In this document: positions 1 to 10,440 of the stretch, in pieces | Layout: every line of letters starts with the position of its first letter | Position numbering within the stretch: the stretch's first letter is position 1 | NCBI GenBank assembly: GCA_025667525.1 | Contig: CM046877.1 | Coordinates: forward strand, 263,225,706-263,289,705 | Length of the DNA: 64,000 nt | Direction of reading: 5' to 3' | From: Glebionis coronaria | Lineage: Eukaryota; Streptophyta; Magnoliopsida; Asterales; Asteraceae | Made by a program: the position numbers and the translations under genes | The notes under the pieces: model-generated | The model's database searches: none | What the model was told of the DNA's origin: nothing | Seen by the model: the letters and a program-made list of their open reading frames with translations, nothing else

Positions 1-320
1 AGAAATACGAGACATTTAGATAATTTCAACCTGAAATTCCTACTTTGAAATAACACCAATTATTTTCTGTTTGCTACATTATGTTTATCATTCAACCATT
101 AAACATAATTTGATCAAACTTCTGCACATTAGGTGACATAATACATAAATGACGCGTATAACAAAACAGTTTTCCATCAAATACATCTAAAAATCAAGAA
201 AAGAATCATTTGGACATATATTTTTAACATCTAAAAACTAAATGCTGCTATTTAAAAAAAAATATCTGATAACGTTAACGTAAACAAAAAAGCATAATGA
301 AATCAGAGACAATGATATAC
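1..320. other. AT-rich stretch, possible intron
   Basis: No coding potential or repeat is recognised. If the exon at 321-437 is real, this is the start of its first intron on the minus strand: a GT donor lies directly after the exon (bases 320-319 read in reverse). Confidence 0.3.
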
Positions 321-437
321 ATTGAGATTAGGAATATAATCAGTCAAATGAGGAACATCTTCAAGAACATAGCCGTGTTCTCCTTTCTCAATCTTCATCC
401 CACAAGTGCCATTGCCACAAATGCCTTGTTCTTCCAT
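321..437 (-). CDS. PFK: Putative first exon of plant ATP-dependent 6-phosphofructokinase (partial)
   Basis: Seen: a minus-strand ATG at 437-435 opens 39 codons ending at a GT donor. The second half reads GYVLEDVPHLTDYIPNL. Known: plant cytosolic PFKs (the PFK3/PFK7 type) begin with a short variable segment followed by a GYVLEDVPH..DYIPDLP stretch; the enzyme phosphorylates fructose 6-phosphate in glycolysis. The first 20 residues here are cysteine- and glycine-rich and match nothing I know. The rest of the gene would lie left of the window. It could instead be a captured or relict exon, because the surroundings are transposons. Continuing past the donor gives a stop within six codons, which supports an intron rather than a readthrough ORF. 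Confidence 0.55.
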
Positions 438-732
438 AATTAAAAAAAAAAAAAACAAATATTTTCACAAGATTCAAAAGATTGGTTTTATTTTCTTGAT
501 GTTCTTAAATGGAAATGATTATAGTGGATATATTTAGCTATAAATTTGTGGGTCATTTCTATATATATCAGAGGACACAGGTTTAATGAAGAATTTGGTC
601 AAAGAATTTAGATAACCACAAAAGATTTGGAGGATAATAAAAGTAAATATTTCTTGAGGAACAAACAAGTGCTTGCCACAATTATATATAGGTTTATCTG
701 GCTCACGTATGACATGCCTCACTACAAGTACA
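438..732. other. Upstream flank of the PFK-like exon; no gene seen
   Basis: AT-rich. It begins with a 13-nt A run just above the putative ATG, where the 5' leader of the PFK-like exon would lie. No clear TATA box or conserved ORF. It ends where LINE homology starts. Confidence 0.3.
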
Positions 733-1092
733 AGATGTGGTATGGTTTTTGAAATGTATTCCCAAACATGCGGTGAATCTGTGGTGGTTAGTTATCAAGA
801 AGCGCCTTAAAACGCAAGACTATTAAGAAGCTGGGATGTTTCGGGTAGCCTGATGTCGAGTTATCCTTTGTGCGAGACGCAGCCGCACTCACATGCGCAT
901 CTGTTTTTTGACCGTTCTTTCGCTCAGCAGGTTTGTTGAATGTGTGAGAGTTAGCAGGTTTGTCGAATGTGGCTCCTTCTATTGACGTGATTATAATTAC
1001 TTCCATCATTCCTTTTGCCAATCGTCGGTCCTCTAGGAGTGTTATTGCGCTTGTCGTGGCTGTGCGTCAGCTTATTTTATTTGGCAAGAAAG
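733..1092 (+). pseudogene. LINE (non-LTR retrotransposon) remnant, zf-RVT region, left part
   Basis: Plus-strand conceptual translation, with several frame changes, reads through the zinc-binding region that follows the reverse transcriptase in plant LINEs. It includes IPKHAVNLWW..VIKKRLKTQD, then WDVSGSLMSSYPLCETQPHSH, then a basic IIPFANRRS block. It stops at an aromatic YFIWQ stretch exactly at the LTR insertion site. The same reading resumes at 35435. The order CPLC..H..H followed by FIWQ is that of the zf-RVT domain (PF13966 type). It has an internal stop (Y-stop after TQD) and at least two frameshifts. The RT domain itself is not present, so the copy is 5'-truncated or the left border is older decay. 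Confidence 0.75.
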
Positions 1093-1216
1093 TATTAGTA
1101 CATAAATATAGCCCCGCCCGATTTGTGGGTCGGGTCTATTAGGGTTTGATGTCTTGTACTCAATATATTTGGTTGATCAATAATATTATAGCGATGATGG
1201 TTTACACATTCTAACA
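1093..1216 (+). repeat. Left 124-bp LTR of the TRIM-like element
   Basis: Starts TATTAGTACATA and ends TTCTAACA. It matches 35306-35429 with scattered substitutions. The flanking GAAAG at 1088-1092 is repeated at 35430-35434. Confidence 0.85.
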
Positions 1217-1792
1217 TGAGAACCATACCCCGATCAAAAACCCTAAAATCATTCTCTTCCACTGCATCTAACCTTTGCCGTCATTATCAATTTATCCCCA
1301 ACAGATTCTCATTCAATATCAATAAAGAATAAAACCTCATGTCAATGTCACTTTGTTTGTATATCACAATGTGTTACATGGTATACTGATTATGATGTAC
1401 CCGCAATTAATGCAAACATATATTTTGATGGTGCTTGACGTAATGAATTGAGAAGACAAAGAAGAATGATGAGGGCGTATGGGTTTTTATCCAATCAGTT
1501 TATTTTTTTCATGAATTTTTTCTTTTTTTTCACAAAAAAATAAAATAAAATTTATCTGTCTTATTATTTTTGTCTTGGTGGTTTACTAGTACCGTGTTTC
1601 TTCAGATTCAAGAACCCTAAATTTTTTAATCTTTCACTCAACTTTACAAAATAACTAAACTCTTTTGTTTCATCTTCATGTTTTGGTGATTTGTGCAAAG
1701 GTCACAAATCGACATGATTGTCTATTTGGTTGGATGTTCGTGCAAAGGTCACGATCCACAATTGGCTTTATGAAGAGTAATAAGAGGTTGTG
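1217..1792 (+). other. Left interior of the TRIM-like element, noncoding
   Basis: AT-rich with T runs around 1500-1560. A short phrase containing GTGCAAAGGTCAC occurs twice (near 1694 and 1741). No ORF, domain or PBS is recognised. It ends at the CAAGG target site of element B (1793-1797). Confidence 0.5.
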
Positions 1793-1797
1793 CAAGG

Positions 1798-2381
1798 TAA
1801 TAAGTGTGAAAACACTTATCCTTTTACCACTTAATTATAATAATAACCAAGGCAAAACGTGTATTTTATGTCGTAAATGTCGGAATTATGCGTGGTTTGT
1901 GTTTTTGTTGTGATTTAGGATCAAAATGTGAAAAGGGAAGAAAACACGGTCTTTCACGGGCTTTTATCGAAGAAAAAGACAAAATACGAAGTCAAAAGAT
2001 CAAGAGTGCAAAAAGAACGGAAGTCCAAGGCCTAATTTAAAAGATTTATCGAAGAAAAAGTCTAAAGACGGAAGTTTAATGAAATCGAAGAACTCAAGTC
2101 TAATAAATGAAGAAATTATAAGACGAGTTCAAATAATCCCGAGACAAAGTCAAAAAAGTCGAAAAATTTATAAAGACGAAAAGACGAGAGAAGGAAGAAA
2201 TGAGCAACACATGCTAACCTCCCTAATCTTCTATAAATACCCTCCTAATGACACATTAGGAGGTGTTGGCTAATTTGACAAACTAGTCTTCCACCATTTT
2301 TTTCATGTCATTTAATTTCTTGTCAATTTAATTTCATGTCTTGCACCTTAAATTTGTAAGTCTTTAATCTTTATTTTTTAA
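1798..2381 (+). repeat. 5' LTR of element B, first part
   Basis: Matches 33266-33849 almost base for base, starting TAATAAGTGTGAAAACAC. It contains the LTR promoter (TATAAAT at 2232-2238). It breaks off at an A where the whole copy reads ..TTAATTG; the rest of the LTR resumes at 14921. Confidence 0.9.
2232..2263 (+). promoter_or_regulatory. TATA box plus inverted repeat, element B 5' LTR
   Basis: TATAAAT (2232-2238) is followed two bases later by a perfect 10-bp inverted repeat, CCTCCTAATG (2241-2250) and CATTAGGAGG (2254-2263), with loop ACA. A plant start site about 30 bp below the TATA box would fall at the end of the repeat. The 3' LTR copy is at 33700-33731. Confidence 0.7.
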
Positions 2382-2405
2382 CTAGACGAGTACCCACGCA
2401 TAGCG
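2382..2405 (-). other. Helitron 3' terminus with subterminal hairpin
   Basis: Read on the minus strand this is a short GC-rich hairpin (CGC-TAT-GCG) followed by GTGGGTACTCGTCTAG, and the host T follows. CTRR ends with a hairpin about 11 bp inside are the Helitron 3' signature. Confidence 0.8.
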
Positions 2406-2639
2406 GCGGAATTGCCTAGCGACATATAATTAACGATATGCAATTTTGTGGTAAGCGTTTCTTAAAACTGAAAGTGAAATTATTAAAATTAAATTACAAA
2501 CGCTCGTAAAACGTGATGAATTCTTATCATGTTATTGAGCTTCTTGGAAATATAGAAACAAATATATGAAAATATTATCATCACTTAAAAAATAAAGTTT
2601 AGATAGATTTAATCCACAACTGTGTAGACAACAACAAAA
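2406..2639. other. Helitron interior near the 3' end, no gene seen
   Basis: AT-rich sequence between the 3' hairpin and the UPL fragment. I see no coding or repeat signal in it. Confidence 0.3.
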
Positions 2640-2914
2640 TGCAGCACCAAAAGCGTGCTAGAATCACTGTGTCAAAGACCCAAAGAACTTGCAAGAATAG
2701 CATGGCCTTGATGATGAGATCAGCAATGCATCAGATACATCAGTTAAAGTACCTGAGCAACTCTCTATTTTGCTGCCCTTAGTTCTGTCCACAAAAGATC
2801 TAAAGCGGTATTTATAACACCCACAAAAGAAAGGGTAGCAGTTTGTTCATTTTCAGGAAGTGCATGATCTTTCTCCTGATTGAGAGAAGCAACAAGTGAG
2901 ATCAGTCCTTGTAT
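2640..2914 (-). pseudogene. UPL1/2-like HECT ubiquitin ligase fragment, downstream part
   Basis: Minus-strand translation, starting at the element A junction, reads RVIQGLISLVASLNQEKDHA, then LPENEQTATL, then INTALDLLWTELR, and after a one-base frame change SKIES. Known: the giant plant E3 ligases UPL1 and UPL2 contain ALxxLVxxL..EK, ..EINxALxPLWxELS and CISKIESYS in this order, in the region before the HECT domain. The exon is continuous with 10293-10440; element A and its GACCC duplication separate the halves. The frameshift at WTELR/SKIES and an in-frame stop show it is not functional. No HECT domain is present. The family assignment is from memory of the motif order. Confidence 0.55.
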
Positions 2915-3515
2915 GACCCTAATAACTTGATTTTACTAGTTGAAAGTTCGTTTCTCGGTATCTTCTCGAATTGATCACGGTTCAAAGTGCGACTCAGTTG
3001 TTCTTGGTGGCAAATAAAATGGTTTGGTTATCTATTCTACTTAAAAGGTAAATGCACAAAATAAAAATAATAAACTAAAAGTGGTTAATTAATAAAAACA
3101 AAACAATTTAAATAGTAAACGTGAATTTAAAACGAAACAATTAATAAAAATAAAACTAAAAGACGAAATTAACTATCGACTTGAAAATAAAGTTTACTAA
3201 ATAAAAAAGGAGAGAATAAAACTAAAATGGTACTTTAAAGCTAAACGAGGCAAAACCTAAAGCGGGTATTAAATAAAAGATAAAACTTGAACTTTACGAA
3301 AAAATATTAATTTTAAAATTAGAAGAAAAATTCAACTAAAAATACGTAACTTTCAGAAATAAAATCGGAACAACTTTCAGATTAAACTAAACGATTACGG
3401 AACAAAAACAATAAACAAACAAGCTAGCAGCCAGCTAGCTCAAGCTAGCAAGCTACTAGCTAAAAAAAGGCGGGAAAAGAATGTAAGCTAGCAAGCTAGC
3501 ATGACATTCTTGGAT

Positions 3516-3880
3516 CCATCGGAATGTTGTGTAACTTCCATCGGAATGTGTTTAGTGTCGCAATATTTATTTATTTTATTTTTTTTATTTTTTTTTTAAT
3601 TTTTTTTAACTATCGAAATGTCTAAAAAATAAAAACCGTCGGAATAACTAAAGTACCAAAATCCATCCGAATGTGGTTGTCAAAATTTTGGCAGCACTTC
3701 GTCGCAATATACCTTAAACCCCGTCGGAATATGCGATCGCAATGAGCGATCGCAATCCCGATCGGAATAAGGGGGATGAAACACAAGTCATCGCAAAGTA
3801 GAACCAAGAATGGTTATTGCGATGGAACATAAGCTGACCGTCGGAATGTGGTAAAACCCCAATATTGCGATGAAAACAAC
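3516..3880 (-). repeat. Degenerate ATTCCGA/ATTGCGA motif array in the LTR of A
   Basis: At least a dozen short units of the type CCGTCGGAATGTG or TCGCAATA occur within about 365 bp, in both orientations, including GCGATCGCAATGAGCGATCGC. The copy in the other LTR is at about 8928-9290. It occupies the place where B and D carry CCGAAY arrays. Confidence 0.6.
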
Positions 3881-4407
3881 CTTAAACCGAAATTGGTGGT
3901 AAGCTTAAAACATAATAAGCACATACAATAAGCTACTAAACCGAAACTTGAACAACTTAATAAGCATAAATTTGAAAGCTTTTTAAAAGACAAAATTCAT
4001 AAACTTTATAAAAACACAAAATAAACAAACTTTAAAAAGACTAAAACTTTTAAGAAAACTTAAAACAAATAAGCTAGACACAAATTAAGCCAATAAGCAT
4101 GTCAAGCTCAAAGCTTGATTCGTATGAAAACTTAAAGATTAACAAAAAGATAAACTTTTTAATAAATCAAACGTGAAGCTTAAACAAATCTTGTAAAGAA
4201 ATTTCGGATTAAGCACAAATAAAAAGCTAAGAAAGGTAGAATAAGAATAAGATTAAAACAAGAATTAAATTAACAAAGGTAAAGACTTGATCAAAAACAA
4301 GAAAGGAAGATGAAAGCTTGGGATTCTAGTGAGAGAAACTGTCACTTTCTCTCTCTAGAATCACCTACAAAGATGAAAGAAAACTAAGCTAAACTAAAAA
4401 CTAACCA

Positions 4408-4440
4408 ACCCTCCTAAATGAGTTTAGGAGGGTATTTATA
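4408..4440 (-). promoter_or_regulatory. TATA box plus inverted repeat, element A 3' LTR
   Basis: On the minus strand TATAAAT (4440-4434) is followed at once by ACCCTCCTAAA, loop CTCA and TTTAGGAGGGT (4433-4408), an 11-bp perfect stem. The same pair occurs in the other LTR at 9820-9852. Confidence 0.7.
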
Positions 4441-4866
4441 GGAAATGGGGAGGTGCATGTGTTGCCTCCTCTTTCTTTCTTTCTTCACGTCTTCTTGTCT
4501 TTTAAGTTCTTCGACTTTGTCTCGGGATTAATTAAACTCGTCTTATAATTTATTTATTTATTAGACTCGAGTTCTTCGGCTTTAAGTAAACTTCCGTCTT
4601 TAGACTTGTTCTTCGATAAATCTTCAGAATAGGCCTTGGACTTCCGTTCTTTTTGCACTCTTGATCTCTTGACTTCGTCTTTTGTCGTTTTCTTCTATAA
4701 AAGCCTGAAAATGCCCGTGTTTTCTCCACTTTTCACCTTTTCGTCCTAAATCACAATAAAAACACAAACCACACATAATTCCGACATTTACGACATAAAA
4801 TACACGTTTTGGCTTGGTTATTATTGTAATTAAGTGGTAAAAAGATGGGTGTTTTCACACCTATCA

Positions 4867-4880
4867 AATCCCCTACACTT
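4867..4880 (-). other. Polypurine tract of element A
   Basis: Minus strand AAGTGTAGGGGATT directly before the 3' LTR start TGATAGG, the expected plus-strand priming site. Confidence 0.8.
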
Positions 4881-6736
4881 AACAATTGCAATGTCCTCAT
4901 GCAATGCTTAGCAATAAAGCAAGGTTTACACTTTCCATCATAATCAACCTACCTTGGCCTTTATTAAACAACTAAAGAAAATAAAAAAGATAGAAAATAA
5001 CAAGATGCAACAAGGAAGAAACTTGTAAAGAAATCTAAGACTTACATTAGGGCTTGTATGTCATGAATTTTTATCACCCTCAAGTTTCACGTTTCCCATG
5101 CCAAGCTTAAAAACAAGATCATTGTTAGTACAAGTTAGCATAACAAACATTTACTCATGCGGTTCAATTAATCACTTAAACTCCCTTATTCCTATGGGTA
5201 TCTCTTATATTTTATTGATGTCTTGAATGATCACGAGGATGCATTGTTGACTTATTTCGATAGTTTATTTAGGCTGAAAGCAAAGTAGGACGATTTGATC
5301 AATAGTTAGCTAAAGGACAAAATCTCTTAAAACTGCTTCTCGGGATATCAAAAAGTTCATATCTTGGCATAACTTGGTTCGCGATTTGAGACCTTTCTCG
5401 GGCCGATATTTGGCATGTACTTCATACTTCATATCTTGAGAGACGTTCTTGAGATAATGGTCTTCTCATCGTTAATAGAGTTTCTTCACTTGGAGACTTT
5501 TGAGGGGTACTCTAACTTTGTTGACCACGACTTCATGATTATTTCTTCAATCTCTAATTGGGATTTTGAGATACAACGATCCGCCTCCTTTTCGGACTTG
5601 GATCTATTTACCCTCATACCTTGTTAGGGTCTTTTCGGATAGACTTCTCCATGATCTTTATGGGAGTTGATTGCTTTTCGTCGTGAGTCTTGATCCTTCA
5701 TATTGATTTTGGGAATAATGCTTTTCACATCACCTTGGATCTTCAGCAATAAAATTGAATCCTCATGCCTTGTTAGGGCCTTTTCGGACTCGCCAATCTT
5801 CGCGCCCCGCTTCATAAGTTATGCCTTGGCTATGAACTCTTATCATTACCGAGCAACTTTTAAACGATCTTGGGCTAGAAGCTAAGTAACTTTTCAAATC
5901 GTACGACCTTACTTATTGCAGATAATTTATTAGCAAGTGATGGGAGAAAAAGATCATAATTAACTCACATAAGTTAATGAGAGAATACCAAACTTGTAAC
6001 CAACTCTATCATTTCTCGTTCTCCACAATTTAAAATCTCAAGGAATGAGACTCGTGGATGCTTAGCCTAATAAACCAATTAAGGTCTACATGGTTAAGGA
6101 TACTAGCTAGAGTGAACTTGGATAAGTAAACTCGGGTTGAGTCAAAATATTCACAACGGGCCTAATATATCTAAGATATCTAAACTTGCTAAAACCATTT
6201 TATTAAAATAAGAGAAAAATAGCAAAAATAATGGGAACTACAACTAGGCCAAAATAGATTAAAAATTTTGAAAAATGTCGAAAAATTGATTTTCCGGTTA
6301 AAATGAGGACAAATACAAGGAAAAGGCCACTTAACTTCGATAGAAGTCCCCCCTACACTTAATATAAATATTGTCCTCAATGTTTAAGCATGTGGGAGTA
6401 AACTCCCCTACACTTAGGACATTGTGCACTTTGTTTAAATCTCATTAAGGAAAAGACAACTAAAGAGATTCCTATTTTAATATTGAGAAATATAAAATAG
6501 TGAATCGAAAAGAGTTTAGGATAGAACCGGGAAGAAAGGGACACGGAATCACGGTTCGTCAAAAGTCATCAAGAGTGTGTCGTTGAAGCTCTAATCCCTG
6601 CACATGATAAGAAAGAAAGCAAGAAACACCACGGGGCTCCCCCTACACTTATGGTGAAAATAGATAGATAATTGGGTTACCTCCCAAAAAGCGCTTGTTT
6701 ATATTAACCGAGTCACGAGCCTGACTCGTCCCCGAA
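4881..6736 (-). other. Noncoding 3' region of element A
   Basis: No ORF on the element strand. It contains extra PPT-like AAGTGTAGGGG(G) tracts (near 6350, 6400 and 6640), the hairpin TAAACATTG/CAATATTTA with loop AGGA (6365-6386, one mismatch), and the post-ORF hairpin CGAGTC-N8-GACTCG (6709-6728) beside an AACAAGCGCTT..GGGAGG block. All are shared with B and D, and in part with C. Confidence 0.6.
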
Positions 6737-8128
6737 TTAAATGGTCCATGGGGAAGCCTCGAATGTAATACCGGGATCAAAGACCTTGTCCTCGTTCCCG
6801 GTTGACATCAACAAAGGAGAGGCGGGGGGATAAGTCTTGAAAGGGAGAAAGGTCCTTTCAACATACGTATAGTATGTGAATTCAAGATCCACGGGAGGTG
6901 GGTTGGGTATAGTAAGCACATTGTCATCCCCCAAAGACAATGGATGCTGAGCAAACGGCAAAGCCGTATTGTTATCAAGCATAGTATAATCAATGTCACC
7001 TCCCGGGTCAAAGCACTCATCCTCATTTCCCGGTATAAAACGAGTAGAGTAAAAGTGATACATCACCCTCTTGGGTTTGCACGTGGGAGGATGAGGTGGC
7101 AATATAATATGAGAAGTATGAGAACAATTACCTTCCACCTGCGTCCCTTTTTCAGTAGATTCACATCTTTCCACCTCTGGGATAGAAGGTGTAGTGTCAT
7201 CGTGTAATAAATCTTCTAGAAAAAGTATATCTCCCTCCACATCAGAATACCCGGATATGTATTCCACGGGTGTATCAATATCAAGAAACTCATCGATCTC
7301 AGGAATGTGAGGGGTAGGTGAAGGAGTCTTACGTTGCTTTAGAAATTCCTCCTCGTCGAAAATAACCTCAATATCGTCATCGCTCTCCTCTTTATCTATA
7401 AGGCTAATAATATGCTCAGGGATATGAGTACTTGTCTGATCTCGCTGTTGTAAAAGTGACTCCATACAAGTTTGCAGCGTGTGTAAAAGCTCTTTCGTTT
7501 GCTCTTGAAAAGCTGTAGCAAGATCGTTTCTTTGTTCTTGAAAGGCTGTAGCAAGATCGACAATTGGTTCTTGGTAACTCATCCCGTGACGAGGCTGATG
7601 ATCGAGTGAGTGCGGTGGGGGCTCAAAATTTTGAAAACCGGAATTATAGCACGGATGTGGCTCATATTTGTTCATCGGTTGAGAAGAATTAGAAACCGGG
7701 TTTGGTTCATAATAATCCATAGGTGAAGAAAACTGAGGATCCGGATTTTGCTCATAATAATTCATTGGTTGACAATAATAGGTATCGTGAGGACCCCCAC
7801 AGTTGTTGCAAACCGAGTATGGAGAAAAATCAGGTACGTCTTGTGGATAGCTATTATCATTGTCATAATTGTAACCCGGTTCTTGCCCGTGTCTATACGG
7901 GTATTGAACCGGGCACGAAACATGCCAATGAGAATCGCTTCCACAATAGATGCACGGGGGAACAGGAGGTGGGTTCAAAAAGAATGAATTAGTCGAGTTG
8001 CACAAGGGACAAAATCCGGATTGTGTGTAGTCGATATCGTTTCCACACTGCTCACATGTACACCATTGACAAGAGTTGTTCCCAGATAATTGTTTCCCAC
8101 ACCGGACGCAATGGACATAAAAATCTAT
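6737..8128 (-). CDS. Cysteine-rich acidic protein of element A (no known family)
   Basis: Open frame of 463 codons on the minus strand. The homologous start codon of element D (51331) is ATG; here it is ATA (8128-8126), and the first ATG lies far inside, so translation may be lost. N-terminus: CVRC, then CQWCTCEQC, then CPLC, a metal-ribbon-like cluster. Next come CIYCGSDSHWHVSC (a CX2CX4HX4C gag-type knuckle) and CNNCGGPHDTYYC (CX2CX3HX4C). Then degenerate YYEPNP repeats, a tandem ATAFQEQ pair that is coiled-coil-like, and a long acidic tail with two copies of GNED..FDPG. A nucleic-acid-binding role is inference from the knuckles. No enzyme domain is visible. Confidence 0.7.
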   Translation of the reverse strand: MDFYVHCVRCGKQLSGNNSCQWCTCEQCGNDIDYTQSGFCPLCNSTNSFFLNPPPVPPCIYCGSDSHWHVSCPVQYPYRHGQEPGYNYDNDNSYPQDVPDFSPYSVCNNCGGPHDTYYCQPMNYYEQNPDPQFSSPMDYYEPNPVSNSSQPMNKYEPHPCYNSGFQNFEPPPHSLDHQPRHGMSYQEPIVDLATAFQEQRNDLATAFQEQTKELLHTLQTCMESLLQQRDQTSTHIPEHIISLIDKEESDDDIEVIFDEEEFLKQRKTPSPTPHIPEIDEFLDIDTPVEYISGYSDVEGDILFLEDLLHDDTTPSIPEVERCESTEKGTQVEGNCSHTSHIILPPHPPTCKPKRVMYHFYSTRFIPGNEDECFDPGGDIDYTMLDNNTALPFAQHPLSLGDDNVLTIPNPPPVDLEFTYYTYVERTFLPFKTYPPASPLLMSTGNEDKVFDPGITFEASPWTI

Positions 8129-8320
8129 AAAGAAAGATAGATAAGCAAGAAGAATATTTTTGGTGCAAAACTTTGAAAAAGAAATGCTTTTTATGATTTT
8201 TCAAATATTTTTGGAATTTTTGAAAATTTTTGGACACGAAAAATAACGTTCACAAGTGAACGGATCCCAAAAGCCAACGCGTCACTCACAAAAAACCTTC
8301 GATCTTCACGAAAAGAGCCG

Positions 8321-8332
8321 GCAGCGGCGCCA
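8321..8332 (-). other. Primer binding site of element A
   Basis: Minus strand TGGCGCCGCTGC, three bases after the 5' LTR end. It is complementary to the 3' end expected for tRNA-Asp, the primer of Athila and Tat lineages. Confidence 0.75.
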
Positions 8333-8335
8333 TTT

Positions 8336-10287
8336 TAATAACTTGATTTTACTAGTTGAAAGTTCGTTTCTCGGTATCTTCTCGAATTGATCACGGTTCA
8401 AAGTGCGACTCAGTTGTTCTTGGTGGCAAATAAAATGGTTTGGTTATCTATTCTACTTAAAAGGTAAATGCACAAAATAAAAATAATAAACTAAAAGTGG
8501 TTAATTAATAAAAACAAAACAATTTAAATAGTAAACGTGAATTTAAAACGAAACAATTAATAAAAATAAAACTAAAAGACGAAATTAACTATCGACTTGA
8601 AAATAAAGTTTACTAAATAAAAAAGGAGAGAATAAAACTAAAATGGTACTTTAAAGCTAAACGAGGCAAAACCTAAAGCGGGTATTAAATAAAAGATAAA
8701 ACTTGAACTTTACGAAAAAATATTAATTTTAAAATTAGAAGAAAAATTCAACTAAAAATACGTAACTTTCAGAAATAAAATCGGAACAACTTTCAGATTA
8801 AACTAAACGATTACGGAACAAAAACAATAAACAAACAAGCTAGCAGCCAGCTAGCTCAAGCTAGCAAGCTACTAGCTAAAAAAAAGCGGGAAAAGAATGT
8901 AAGCTAGCAAGCTAGCATGACATTCTTGGATCCATCGGAATGTTGTGTAACTTCCATCGGAATGTGTTTATGTAGTGTCGCAATATTTATTTATATTTTT
9001 TTTTTATTATTTTTTTTTTAACTATCGAAATGTCTAAAAAATAAAAACTGTCGGAATAACTAAAGTACCAAAATCCATCCGAATGTGGTTGTCAAAATTT
9101 TGGCAGCACTTCGTCGCAATATACCTTAAACCCCGTCGGAATATGCGATCGCAATGAGCGATCGCAATCCCGATCGGAATAAGGGGGATGAAACACAAGC
9201 CATCGCAAAGTAGAACCAAGAATGGTTATTGCGATGGAACATAAGCTGACCGTCGGAATGTGGTAAAACCCCAATATTGCGATGAAAACAACCTTAAACC
9301 GAAATTGGTGGTAAGCTTAAAACATAATAAGCACATACAATAAGCTACTAAACCGAAACTTGAACAACTTAATAAGCATAAATTTGAAAGCTTTTTAAAA
9401 GACAAAATTCATAAACTTTATAAAAACACAAAATAAACAAACTTTAAAAAGACTAAAACTTTTAAGAAAACTTAAAACAAATAAGCTAGACACAAATTAA
9501 GCCAATAAGCATGTCAAGCTCAAAGCTTGATTCGTATGAAAACTTAAAGATTAACAAAAAGATAAACTTTTTAATAAATCAAACGTGAAGCTTAAACAAA
9601 TCTTGTAAAGAAATTTCGGATTAAGCACAAATAAAAAGCTAAGAAAGGTAGAATAAGAATAAGATTAAAACAAGAATTAAATTAACAAAGGTAAAGACTT
9701 GATCAAAAACAAGAAAGGAAGATGAAAGCTTGGGATTCTAGTGAGAGAAACTGTCACTTTCTCTCTCTAGAATCACCTACAAAGATGAAAGAAAACTAAG
9801 CTAAACTAAAAACTAACCAACCCTCCTAAATGAGTTTAGGAGGGTATTTATAGGAAATGGGGAGGTGCATGTGTTGCCTCCTCTTTCTTTCTTTCTTCAC
9901 GTCTTCTTGTCTTTTAAGTTCTTCGACTTTATCGACTTTGTCTCGGGATTAATTAAACTCGTCTTATAATTTATTTATTTATTAGACTCGAGTTCTTCGG
10001 CTTTAAGTAAACTTCCGTCTTTAGACTTGTTCTTCGATAAATCTTCAGAATAGGCCTTGGACTTCCGTTCTTTTTGCACTCTTGATCTCTTGACTTCGTC
10101 TTTTGTCGTTTTCTTCTATAAAAGCCTGAAAATGCCCGTGTTTTCTCCACTTTTCACCTTTTCGTCCTAAATCACAATAAAAACACAAACCACGCATAAT
10201 TCCGACATTTACGACATAAAATACACGTTTTGGCTTGGTTATTATTGTAATTAAGTGGTAAAAAGATGGGTGTTTTCACACCTATCA
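8336..10287 (-). repeat. 5' LTR of element A
   Basis: Starts on the minus strand at 10287 with TGATAGGTG, ends at 8336 with GTTATTA, flanked outside by GACCC. TATA box at 9852-9846 with inverted repeat 9845-9820. Confidence 0.9.
9820..9852 (-). promoter_or_regulatory. TATA box plus inverted repeat, element A 5' LTR
   Basis: Same arrangement as at 4408-4440: TATAAAT, then an 11-bp stem ACCCTCCTAAA/TTTAGGAGGGT with a 4-nt loop. This is the copy that would drive the element's transcript. Confidence 0.7.
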
Positions 10288-10292
10288 GACCC

Positions 10293-10440
10293 TTTAGATT
10301 GCTGCCCCATCTGAAGCAATAGTTGTAACAAGAGCTTTTCTCGATTGCACTAAATCGATGTAATTCATCCATAGCTGTTGTCATAAGATTCTTTATTGCG
10401 CTAGCTACCTGATGTGCTAAACGCCCAACGCCCACTTAGC
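10293..10440 (-). pseudogene. UPL1/2-like fragment, upstream part
   Basis: Minus strand, one frame reads LWMNYIDLVQSRKALVTTI, then ASDGAAI, followed by a stop (TAA) just before the element A junction. ALxxTxASDGAAILR is a UPL1/UPL2 motif that precedes the ALSSLV segment, and that segment continues at 2914. The start of the exon above about 10440 is unclear. It is part of the DNA captured by the Helitron. Confidence 0.5.

Larger units (their letters stand above)
2920..4866 (-). repeat. 3' LTR of element A
   Basis: Left copy of the direct repeat. TATAAAT at 4440-4434 on the minus strand, and a cluster of CGGAAT/TCGCAAT motifs at about 3516-3880. The inner edge at 4866 abuts the PPT. Confidence 0.9.
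2920..10287 (-). mobile_element. Element A: RT-less gypsy element, family 1
   Basis: TSD GACCC at 2915-2919 and 10288-10292. LTRs 2920-4866 and 8336-10287 (1947 and 1952 bp) look nearly identical by eye, with one short TATCGACTT-type indel near 9930, so insertion was recent. Read on the minus strand: 5' LTR, PBS TGGCGCCGCTGC (8332-8321), one long ORF (8128-6737), a 1.9-kb noncoding region with repeated purine tracts, PPT, 3' LTR. LTRs begin TGATAGGTGTGAAAACACC and end GTTATTA. No gag capsid domain, protease, RT or integrase is present, so mobilisation would need proteins from elsewhere. Confidence 0.9.

Noticed and set aside
960..1142. 60-codon plus ORF
   Set aside because: It runs from a shifted LINE frame into the 124-bp LTR; it is a chimera of two repeats.
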